Source: Desulfobacterales bacterium CG23_combo_of_CG06-09_8_20_14_all_51_8 (GTDB lineage: Bacteria > Desulfobacterota > Desulfobacteria > Desulfobacterales > Desulfosalsimonadaceae). Taken from it: DNA of 6,741 bases. The stretch's first letter is position 1, and each line of letters starts with the position of its first letter. A program made the position numbers and the translations under genes. A model generated the notes under the pieces. It searched no databases, was not told the DNA's origin, and saw nothing but the letters and a program-made list of their open reading frames with translations. The DNA is taken from positions 767 to 7,507 of the forward strand of contig PCSG01000231.1 in assembly GCA_002772195.1 (NCBI GenBank), written 5' to 3'. Shown piece by piece: positions 1-5,961 of this stretch.

Positions 1-1569
1 TGTTTTCCGGGGCGTCAACACAACCCCCAGTTCTTCCAGCCCAAATCCGCTGATATTGGCGGCCCGCCCCACCGCCACCAGAATTTCGTCAAACGGCACA
101 AAAACATCCTGGCCGTTATGATCACAGACCAGAATTTTTTCGTTGTTTTCAATTTTCACCGCTTTGGCCCGATGACCGGTCAGCACCCGGACGCCTTCGG
201 CTGTCAGTTTTTCTTGAATCAACGCCGCCACATCCGCATCTTCCCGGCCCATGATCTGGGGCATCATTTCCACCTGGGTGACGGCCGTTCCCAGCCGGCA
301 AAATGTCTGCGTCAGCTCGCACCCGATGGGACCGCCGCCCAGCACCACCAGGCGCTTCGGCAGGTCTTTGAGCCCCCAGACATTATCTGATGTCAGATAC
401 GTCATTTTTTCGAGGCCCGGAATGGGCGGCACAAAAGGCCGCGCACCGCTGGCAATCACGATTTTTTTTGTGGTCAGGATTTTGCCGTTGACTATAACGG
501 TATAGGGAGAGGTGATTTTTGCATCACCTTTAATACATTCCACGCCGAGCTGACTGTACCGCTCCACGGAATCGTGGGGCTCAATTTTTTGGATGACCTT
601 GTGAACCCGCTCCATAACGTTCGCAAAATTAAATTGAATATTTCCGCTGTCAAACCCGAATTCTTTGGCCCGCCGCACATAAGACAGAATTTTTGCCGAA
701 CGGATGAGGGCCTTGCTTGGCACACACCCGGTGTTTAAACAGTCGCCCCCCATTTTGTCTTTTTCAATTAAGGCCACTTTGGCCCGAACCGCTGCCGCGA
801 TATAGGACGTGACCAGCCCGGCGGCCCCGGCCCCGATCACCACCAGATTATAATCGAATTTTTTGGGGCGGGGATATTTGGCCAATGCTTTTTTTGACTG
901 GATCACGGCGGTTATTTTTTTAGCAATTAAAGGAAAAATTCCCAGAAGAACAAACGAAAAAATTAGACCCGGCGACAAAATGCCGGATAAAGAATCAATC
1001 TGCGCCAGTTGCGTGCCGGCGTTGACATAAACTGCCGTTCCGGCCAGCATGCCGATCTGGCTGACAATATAAAACACACCGACGCGAATGGGAGTCAGTC
1101 CCATCACCAGATTAATCACAAAAAATGGAAATATCGGTACCAGGCGCAAGGTGAATAAATAGAACGCGCCGTCTTTTTCAATGCCTTCATTGATGGCTTT
1201 TAAACGGTCTCCGAACCTGCTCTGAACCGTGTCTTTGAGTAAAAACCGGGCCGCCAGAAACGCGCATGTCGCGCCGATGGTGCTGGCGAACGATACCAGG
1301 ATCAGGCCGAACCAGAAGCCGAAAATCGCCCCGCCTGCCAGGGTCATGACGGCAGCGCCGGGAAGGGACAGAGCCGCCACAAGGATATACACCGCCATGT
1401 AAACCGCGATGGTTATGAGTTGATGATCGGCGTGATAGGTTTCCAGGGCCAATTGGCGGGATTTCAGATATTCGAAGGACAGGTACTGCCCCAGATCAAA
1501 GGCAAAAAAGACGGCCACCAGCAAGGCAATCGCCAGAACAACCATTATTTTCGAAAAATTTGATTTCAT
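1..1569 (-). CDS. VTT (TVP38/TMEM64) membrane domain fused to a mercuric-reductase-like FAD/NAD(P) disulfide oxidoreductase, C-terminus beyond window
   Basis: The frame is open for 523 codons from ATG 1569 to the window edge; the C-terminal dimerisation domain lies outside. Residues 1-220 are hydrophobic: an N-terminal helix at about 8-25, then a VTT domain with the family motif RLVPIFPFFVINLVMG near 142-157, and a last helix at about 202-216. From about 239 a class I pyridine nucleotide-disulfide oxidoreductase begins: FAD-binding GAGAAG (246-251), the redox-active pair Cys277/Cys282 in GGDCLNTGCVPSK, a second Rossmann motif GGGPIG (411-416) with Glu434 at the end of the following strand (suggesting NAD preference), and a VGRAAN segment near 498. 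This is the layout of dihydrolipoamide dehydrogenase and mercuric reductase, but without the HMA domain of MerA. Such VTT-flavoenzyme fusions are a known architecture with no firm substrate. GGGAGA lies 7 bases before the ATG. It follows the patatin gene by 38 bases, so is probably in the same operon. Whether it has the C-terminal Cys pair of MerA cannot be seen. Confidence 0.9.
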   Translation of the reverse strand, partial: MKSNFSKIMVVLAIALLVAVFFAFDLGQYLSFEYLKSRQLALETYHADHQLITIAVYMAVYILVAALSLPGAAVMTLAGGAIFGFWFGLILVSFASTIGATCAFLAARFLLKDTVQSRFGDRLKAINEGIEKDGAFYLFTLRLVPIFPFFVINLVMGLTPIRVGVFYIVSQIGMLAGTAVYVNAGTQLAQIDSLSGILSPGLIFSFVLLGIFPLIAKKITAVIQSKKALAKYPRPKKFDYNLVVIGAGAAGLVTSYIAAAVRAKVALIEKDKMGGDCLNTGCVPSKALIRSAKILSYVRRAKEFGFDSGNIQFNFANVMERVHKVIQKIEPHDSVERYSQLGVECIKGDAKITSPYTVIVNGKILTTKKIVIASGARPFVPPIPGLEKMTYLTSDNVWGLKDLPKRLVVLGGGPIGCELTQTFCRLGTAVTQVEMMPQIMGREDADVAALIQEKLTAEGVRVLTGHRAKAVKIENNEKILVCDHNGQDVFVPFDEILVAVGRAANISGFGLEELGVVLTPRKT

Positions 1570-1607
1570 TTAATTTTCTCCCATCGCAGACAGCGACAGT
1601 TTATATT

Positions 1608-2468
1608 TTAATGATAATGGGGAGTCAGTATTTTCGAATTCCCCGGCCCATTCATGCCGCCGTTATGAATCCATTGAGCCACATTTTTTTCGGAACGGTC
1701 GATTAATTCTTCTGTTCTTGAAAAATTAAAAATCGATACATCCAGCGGACAAAGCACCGGCAGCACAATAATTTCAGATGAATTTTCGTATTTTTCCATA
1801 TCGAATTTTAACCGGCTGGATACGGCCAGATTCAGTGTGTGCATCGCCATCTCCACAACCCCCTTTGGCGGGGTTTTCAACCCGCAGCTCATGCCGGTGG
1901 GAAACACAATCACCCGGTCCGCGCCCTTGGCAACGGCCACGGAAATCGGCGTGTTGTTTGTCACGCCGCCATCAATCAGATAGTGCTCTCCAAGTTGCAC
2001 GGGGGCAAACACACCGGGAATCGCTGAACTGGCGAGAAGCGCGTCAACAGCCGGGCCTTTTGAAAATGATACTTCAATGCCGTTGAACAGATCCGTGGCA
2101 ACAATATAGCAGGGAATTTGCGTTTCCTCCAGTCTGTCAAACGTCAAATGCTGTTCAATCAGACGCTTCAGCGGTTTCTCGCTGCAAATATGGTTGCGCA
2201 TTGACAAAAAACTGAGCGCACCCGCAAGGGGAGACATTTGAAATACATCCTGGCGTTTAATGCGCTTCCATATTTTTTCAAGCCGCAGCGCCCCTTGCAT
2301 GGTGGGATCTGATGCAAAAAAAGCGATATTGATGGCGCCCACCGACGCGCCGACCAGAAAATCCGGTGCGATTCCCGCAGTCGTTATTGCTTTTAACATG
2401 CCCACCTGAACCGCGCCCAGACTGCCGCCGCCGGCAAATACAAATGCGGTTTTTTTATTCTTTTTCAT
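1608..2468 (-). CDS. patatin-like phospholipase family protein
   Basis: A 286-residue serine acyl hydrolase of the bacterial patatin family, expected to cleave acyl chains from phospholipids or other acyl esters. All catalytic signatures are visible: the oxyanion-hole glycine loop AGGGSLGA (12-19), the nucleophile elbow GASVG with Ser42 (40-44), and the catalytic dyad Asp166 in DGG (166-168), followed by NNTP. The length fits small single-domain bacterial patatins. There is no signal peptide or membrane segment, so it is probably cytoplasmic or peripherally membrane bound. The start at 2468 is chosen because AAAGGA stands about 7 bases upstream and the glycine loop begins 12 residues in. The frame stays open upstream to 2771, but that stretch overlaps ArsS and shows no patatin features. 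It begins 76 bases after the ArsS end and is followed after 38 bases by the VTT-flavoenzyme gene. Substrate unknown. Confidence 0.92.
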   Translation of the reverse strand: MKKNKKTAFVFAGGGSLGAVQVGMLKAITTAGIAPDFLVGASVGAINIAFFASDPTMQGALRLEKIWKRIKRQDVFQMSPLAGALSFLSMRNHICSEKPLKRLIEQHLTFDRLEETQIPCYIVATDLFNGIEVSFSKGPAVDALLASSAIPGVFAPVQLGEHYLIDGGVTNNTPISVAVAKGADRVIVFPTGMSCGLKTPPKGVVEMAMHTLNLAVSSRLKFDMEKYENSSEIIVLPVLCPLDVSIFNFSRTEELIDRSEKNVAQWIHNGGMNGPGNSKILTPHYH

Positions 2469-2476
2469 GGAAAAAT

Positions 2477-2481
2477 TCCTT
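2477..2481 (-). promoter_or_regulatory. Shine-Dalgarno site of the patatin gene
   Basis: AAGGA, within AAAGGA, 8 bases before ATG 2468. It decides the start against the upstream in-frame ATG at 2771, which lies inside ArsS. Confidence 0.6.
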
Positions 2482-2534
2482 TCCCGATGAAGCGCAACGC
2501 CGCAGACGGACTTTTTACAATGCCGCCCGTCAAT

Positions 2535-2552
2535 AAACCTGAACTCAGGTCT
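2535..2552 (-). promoter_or_regulatory. candidate bacterial SECIS hairpin for ArsS Sec313
   Basis: On the minus strand AGACCTG-AGTT-CAGGTTT forms a 7-bp stem (one G-U pair) with a 4-base loop. The loop starts 20 bases after the TGA at 2568-2566 and has G as its second base followed by U. Bacterial SECIS elements are usually a short stem-loop within about 16-37 bases of the UGA with a G in the first two loop positions, so the fit is good. The 5' arm and loop include the true stop codon. No T-run follows, so it does not resemble an intrinsic terminator. Confidence 0.6.
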
Positions 2553-3504
2553 TAATAGCCCCGCCTCATGTAAAGCCGGTCCCGGCTGTGCAGGTATAAC
2601 AGTGATCCGACGTGGCGATGGGATTCCCCGGTTGCGGTTTTCCGGGCATATCCAATATATGGGTGCGTTTGCATCCGCCCAGGGGGATGCTCCGGGCCAG
2701 ATTGAAATCGCAATCATAGAGATAACCTTCCCAGGATACGGAGACAAGGGCGCGGCACATGACCGCGTCAACCGCGCAGGGATTAAAGGCGTTTGCCAGT
2801 TTTTTCATATAGGCGTCAAAGTTTCCGGAGGCTTTGAGCCACTCCCGGAACCGGCCGATGGGGACATTGGCAAAACTGTATAAATGGTTAAATTCAATCC
2901 CCCATTTTTTATGCAGCACCTCCCGGAATCGCTTTTCCGACTGCGCCTGGGGAACCGGCAAAAATGCGCCCGTCGGGTTGGCCACCAGGTTGAGTTCCAG
3001 GCCGGTTCCGCTTTGCCCATAGCCGATACTATTTAATTTTTGAAGCGCTTTGATGCTTGCCTGAAAAACCCCATCCCCCCGCTGGCCGTTGGCCTGGGAT
3101 TCGTCGAGGGATGAAAACGAAGCGACGATGACGACCTGATGCAAACTTATGAGATCCATCAGCCGCGCATTTTTTCCATTATTGAGCGCTGAAAGATTGG
3201 AGCGGAGCATGATTCTGGAGGAAATCCGGGAAAGGGATTCAATCAGATAGGGGAGATTCGGGTTCAGCTCCGGCGCGCCGCCGGTAATATCAATGGTGTC
3301 AAATTTGCTTCTTTGAGCATAGGCGACCACGGCTTCAGCGGTTTTTTGATTCATGTTTTCCTGCTGTCGATCCGGACCGGCGTCCAGATGACAATGCCGG
3401 CAGGTCTGATTGCATAGGAGACCGACGTTGATCTGCAATGTGGTGGTTTCCCGCCGGGTCAATTGAAGATCGTGGGCGGCAAGGGTTTTATTGAAATGAT
3501 CCAT
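2545..3504 (-). CDS. arsS: arsenosugar biosynthesis radical SAM protein ArsS, probable selenoprotein (Sec313 at TGA 2568-2566)
   Basis: A radical SAM enzyme of the ArsS type (rSAM domain plus Cys-rich C-terminal domain). In this family ArsS is linked to transferring the 5'-deoxyadenosyl group of SAM onto a methylated arsenical, the step after ArsM. The 4Fe-4S motif is C31-x3-C35-x2-C38 in CNQTCRHCH, followed by ITGGAPE (73-79). The C-terminal region has Cys243, 250, 265, 278, 302 and 305, likely ligands of auxiliary clusters. The frame ends at TGA 2568-2566 after CTAGTGFT, where relatives, as I remember them, continue with Cys/Sec-Gly-Gly. Reading through gives U313-GGAIKT and a TGA at 2547-2545, 319 residues in all. 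The ATG at 3504 gives the usual short N-terminus, but no clear Shine-Dalgarno precedes it. It lies 32 bases after the AhpD-like gene, the normal family neighbour. If TGA is not recoded, the product ends at residue 312 without the last motif. Confidence 0.88.
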
Positions 3505-3536
3505 GGCGTATTGACTTTTTAAAATGGGCTTTCTGT

Positions 3537-3869
3537 TTAAAAGGATATTTTCTCTGCGATGTTGCGCATCTGAACGCCATGCACCAGGGATGCGCCTCCC
3601 CGGATGGCATTGGCCACGTGAACCGCTTCCGTCATTTCCGAAAGGTTTGACCCTTTTTCCAGACAGGCTCTGGTATAGGCGTCGATGCAATACGGGCACT
3701 GGACGGCGTGGGCCACCGCCAGGGCGATGAGGGATTTCTCCCGTTCCGTGAGCGCGCCGTCGGCAAAAACCGCCGCATAATAATCAAAAAACTTTTTCGC
3801 CAGATCCGGCGCGTTTTTTCCGATTTCCTCAAACCGGGCCAAATCGGCCGGGTTGTAATAGGTTTCCAT
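3537..3869 (-). CDS. AhpD/carboxymuconolactone-decarboxylase-like protein, arsenosugar-associated peroxidase-like
   Basis: A 110-residue protein of the AhpD/CMD fold. The redox motif CPYC sits in AHAVQCPYCIDAYTRA, with the following helix rich in small residues (IRGGASLVHG), as in AhpD-type peroxidases where the Cys pair and a nearby His act in thiol-disulfide exchange. The opening METYYNPADL and the whole layout match the small peroxidase-like proteins that, from memory, are regularly encoded next to ArsS. The true partner reaction is not known; a redox role for an arsenical or for the ArsS thiol/selenol is an inference. The start at 3869 is preferred over an ATG eight codons upstream because a perfect AGGAGG lies 5 bases before it, inside the longer version. 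It follows the DUF547 gene by 38 bases and precedes arsS by 32. Confidence 0.88.
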   Translation of the reverse strand: METYYNPADLARFEEIGKNAPDLAKKFFDYYAAVFADGALTEREKSLIALAVAHAVQCPYCIDAYTRACLEKGSNLSEMTEAVHVANAIRGGASLVHGVQMRNIAEKISF

Positions 3870-3874
3870 TTCTT

Positions 3875-3880
3875 CCTCCT
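3875..3880 (-). promoter_or_regulatory. Shine-Dalgarno AGGAGG of the AhpD-like gene
   Basis: Consensus AGGAGG 5 bases before ATG 3869. It excludes the upstream ATGs at 3893 and 3887 as the main start and is one of the two strongest ribosome sites seen in the window. Confidence 0.75.
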
Positions 3881-3887
3881 GTTTCAT

Positions 3888-3902
3888 CGGCATTTATTGC
3901 CG
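3888..3902 (-). other. small inverted repeat between the DUF547 and AhpD-like genes
   Basis: CGGCA-ATAAA-TGCCG, a 5-bp stem with a 5-base loop, lies in the 38-base gap just before the AGGAGG site. It has no T-run and is too weak for a confident terminator. It could be an RNA-processing or stability element, or chance. Confidence 0.2.
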
Positions 3903-3907
3903 GTTGC

Positions 3908-4669
3908 TCAACGCCCGTTTAAGGACCAGTCATAGTCAAGGTATTTGATATTAATTTTGCCTGACTTTTCAAGGATTTGCCGGTTCAAATCTTTGGATGC
4001 ATGTTTGGAAAAAAACGCCGGGATGTCATGATTAAAATCTTCGGCGAACCATTTAAAGATGCTGCTGACATAGAGCGTGTCGTTGTCGAGATAATTTCTT
4101 TTCGGATCATTGACAAATCCCTGGGCCGCTTTATCAAGCTGCCGGTCCAGCGCGGTCCCGTCATAGGGTTCGGAAATCAGCTTGGGGCAGCCTTTGGACG
4201 CGCAATTGATGGCGAAATGGACTCTGTTATCTTTGAATGTGGGCCGAAGAATTTTGTGTTCAATTTCATCTAAGGATAACACCTGCCCGTCAATCCGGCA
4301 GATTTTCTTCTTCCAGGGACTGGAGAAAAGAGAACCCAGCTCTTTAATGGATTTAACGCCGGGATATCCACTCAAAATCAGTTTGATGGTCCAGGCGTTA
4401 TAGGCATTGATGTAAAAAGCGAACTGCTCATCGCGCGCCATTTTTTTCGTGTTGGCCGATTCCAGTGTTTTCAGGTAAGCGTCCAGTTTTTTTTCATCAT
4501 TTTTAAACCCCTGATAATCGACCATACCGTTGTGGACGTGTTTTGACAATAATTGCGCATATAAGCTATTGTCAACACCTGTATCAGCGGCTATGACCGT
4601 TGATACCGATGCGATCATAAGACATCCCAAACATAAAACAAACTGAATCAGCATTATTTCATTTTTCAT
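3908..4669 (-). CDS. secreted DUF547 domain protein
   Basis: A 253-residue exported protein of unknown function. Residues 1-28 form a Sec signal peptide (hydrophobic core about 7-26, likely cut after VIAA before DTG); there is no lipobox Cys at the cleavage site. The mature part is a DUF547 domain: EQFAFYINAYNAWTI (about 81-95), DEIEHKILRP (134-143) and the conserved FAINCASKGCPKL (152-164) with Cys156 and Cys161, ending in KYLDYDWSLN (242-251), the usual family ending. The start at 4669 has AAGGA 6 bases upstream and begins the signal peptide cleanly; an in-frame ATG at 4699 would spoil it. DUF547 has no established reaction. It sits 38 bases before the AhpD-like gene, so it is probably co-transcribed with arsS, which hints at a periplasmic job in the same process. 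Confidence 0.9.
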   Translation of the reverse strand: MKNEIMLIQFVLCLGCLMIASVSTVIAADTGVDNSLYAQLLSKHVHNGMVDYQGFKNDEKKLDAYLKTLESANTKKMARDEQFAFYINAYNAWTIKLILSGYPGVKSIKELGSLFSSPWKKKICRIDGQVLSLDEIEHKILRPTFKDNRVHFAINCASKGCPKLISEPYDGTALDRQLDKAAQGFVNDPKRNYLDNDTLYVSSIFKWFAEDFNHDIPAFFSKHASKDLNRQILEKSGKINIKYLDYDWSLNGR

Positions 4670-4735
4670 ACTTCTTCCTTTCCATTCGGTTATCAACATC
4701 GGCTATTGATTTTATTCCTGATGCTGAATTTAGGA

Positions 4736-5053
4736 TTAAATTTTATTATGCACCACCCAGTACCAGATACTTGACACCAGAAAATACACGGCAAACAACT
4801 CAGCGACCAGAAAAACACAATAAAACCAGAGCCGGTTCAGCAGACCAAAGGGCACCAGCAGGCCGACCTTGACGATTAGAAGCAGCCCAAGAGAATAAAA
4901 TGTGAAATAATATCCGTTTTTTGTAACCATTTCTGTCAGAAAAAACAGACTGATATTCATGATGACAAATAAGTTGGTTGATCGGGAGAGGTTGGACCAA
5001 TACATTACCATCTGTTTTTCAAATGATTCGTTTAAAAATTTCAATATTTTCAT
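4736..5053 (-). CDS. small hypothetical three-helix membrane protein
   Basis: A 105-residue protein I do not recognise. After an amphipathic, charged start (MKILKFLNESFEKQ) three hydrophobic stretches are seen, at about 28-44, 48-71 and 75-100, with Lys/Arg between them (K45, K62, R74) and a short HNKI tail. Aromatic residues are abundant in the last helix (WFY, IWYW). The ribosome site is poor: AAGGA lies about 12 bases before ATG 5053. It is kept as real because it fills the space between the dehydrogenase remnant and DUF547 in the same orientation, and a clean membrane topology is unlikely from noise. It could be an inner-membrane partner of the neighbouring exported proteins, but nothing shows that directly. 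Confidence 0.65.
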   Translation of the reverse strand: MKILKFLNESFEKQMVMYWSNLSRSTNLFVIMNISLFFLTEMVTKNGYYFTFYSLGLLLIVKVGLLVPFGLLNRLWFYCVFLVAELFAVYFLVSSIWYWVVHNKI

Positions 5054-5075
5054 ATTGTTCAGGAATCCTTATCTG

Positions 5076-5159
5076 CTATGACAGAATCGCCCGGACATCC
5101 ACGGAGGATTCATGCCCGAGTTTTTCGTAATTGTCTTTCAGCCATTTTTCTGCGATCAT
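5076..5159 (-). CDS. 27-residue ORF overlapping the dehydrogenase stop, possibly the tail of a lost gene
   Basis: ATG 5159-5157 overlaps the dehydrogenase TGA (ATGA), the classic form of translational coupling. It codes MIAEKWLKDNYEKLGHESS and eight further residues, ending in TAG at 5078-5076. The composition is ordinary protein, not noise: an amphipathic helix, then a short basic and acidic tail ending DVRAILS. It resembles the last turns of a larger cytoplasmic protein rather than a known small peptide. It may be what remains of a deleted gene after the dehydrogenase, or a short coupled peptide. No function can be assigned. Confidence 0.35.
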   Translation of the reverse strand: MIAEKWLKDNYEKLGHESSVDVRAILS

Positions 5160-5942
5160 TGCGCCGTCCATCCGCCATCAATAGATATGGCCGCGCCATT
5201 GATGGATGCTGATTTTTCATTCGCCAGAAACAATGTCAGCGCATTTAATTCTTCAAACGTGACAAACTTTTTGGTGGGTTGGGCTGCCAGAAGAACATCC
5301 CGAACCACGGCATCCGGGGTCATATTTCTGGCTTTGGCCTGGTCCGCGATCTGACCTTCCACCAGAGGTGTTTTGACATAGCCGGGGCAAATGGAGTTGC
5401 AGGTAATTCCTTGTTCGGCGACCTCTAATGCCACGGTTTTGGTCAGTCCGACTATGCCGTGTTTGGCCGCGACATAAGCGGATTTAAACGGAGACGCCAC
5501 CAGGCCGTGAGCGGATGCGATATTAATAATCCGCCCCCATTTTTTGGCTTTCATTCCTGGAAGGGCCGTGCGGATGGTATGAAATGCGGATGAAAGATTA
5601 ATACTGATAATGGCATCCCATTTTTCCGGCGGGAATTCATCAATCGGCGCTACATGTTGAATCCCGGCATTATTGACAAGGATATCCACGCCGCCGAATG
5701 CGGCCTGCGCATCTTTGACCATTTTTTTGATCTGTCTGATCGGCTTTTCCCATGTCCGCCGCCGAATATAACGCGCTGATTTTATTTTTTGCTTCAAGAT
5801 CAGCCAAAAGCGATTTTATTTCATCCGCATCGCCGAATCCGTTAATCATGATATTACATCCCGCTTTCGCGAAAGCCCCGGCCATGCCTTTGCCAATGCC
5901 GCTTGTGCTGCCGGTGATGAGAACCGATTTGCCTTTTAACAT
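5156..5942 (-). pseudogene. bdhA: D-3-hydroxybutyrate dehydrogenase (SDR family), frameshifted by a 4-base tandem duplication
   Basis: NAD-dependent short-chain dehydrogenase that interconverts D-3-hydroxybutyrate and acetoacetate. The intact reading is two frames joined near 5735. The first (from ATG 5942) carries the cofactor motif TGSTSGIG (10-17) and runs to GKADQ. The second holds NNAG (89-92), catalytic Ser142, Tyr155 and Lys159 (YVAAK), ICPGYVKTPLVEGQIAD (183-199) and the typical end DGGWTAQ. The segment INIASAHGLVASPFKSAYVA is close to classical 3-hydroxybutyrate dehydrogenases. Removing one copy of the CAGA repeat at 5731-5738 gives DQIKKM across the joint and a 260-residue protein, the family's normal length. 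AAGGAGG lies 6 bases before the ATG, a strong ribosome site, and the gene follows DUF3047 by 19 bases. As written the product would be an inactive 90-residue fragment. A recent mutation or an assembly error are both possible. Confidence 0.88.
5731..5738 (-). repeat. CAGA tandem duplication causing the frameshift
   Basis: The minus strand reads GAT-CAGA-CAGA-TCAAA. With one CAGA it reads GAT CAG ATC AAA (Asp-Gln-Ile-Lys), which keeps the frame. The extra 4 bases shift it by one. Confidence 0.8.
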
Positions 5943-5948
5943 AATGCC

Positions 5949-5955
5949 CCTCCTT
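5949..5955 (-). promoter_or_regulatory. Shine-Dalgarno AAGGAGG of the dehydrogenase
   Basis: AAGGAGG 6 bases before ATG 5942, inside the 19-base gap after the DUF3047 stop. A full-strength site upstream of a broken gene suggests the break is recent or not real. Confidence 0.7.
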
Positions 5956-5961
5956 GATTAT

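Noticed and set aside
1584..1598. Weak inverted repeat GTCGC/GCGAT in the gap between the patatin and VTT genes
   Set aside because: Only 5 bp including a wobble pair and no T-run; likely chance.
1778..2086. Plus-strand ORF of 102 codons
   Set aside because: Antisense shadow of the patatin gene, with low-complexity Pro/Ser/Arg composition and no ribosome site. The other plus-strand ORFs in the window fail for the same reasons.
2535..2552. Hairpin after arsS as a Rho-independent terminator
   Set aside because: The stem is short and modest in GC, and no T-run follows; position and loop fit SECIS better.
2469..2771. Upstream in-frame extension of the patatin frame to ATG 2771
   Set aside because: It overlaps the arsS C-terminus, has no patatin signature, and a Shine-Dalgarno site and glycine loop fit the start at 2468.
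2566..3504. arsS ending at the first TGA as a normal stop
   Set aside because: The frame continues with the conserved Gly-Gly ending and a SECIS-like hairpin follows, so recoding is the better reading, though not proven.
3505..3699. Upstream extension of the arsS frame to ATG 3699
   Set aside because: It lies almost wholly within the AhpD-like gene in another frame and has no likeness to ArsS; the family starts shortly before the CxxxCxxC motif.
5722..5728. Seven-A run in the dehydrogenase as a programmed frameshift site or homopolymer error
   Set aside because: The run reads correctly as Lys-Lys-Met in the downstream frame, and the break lies just before it at the CAGA duplication.
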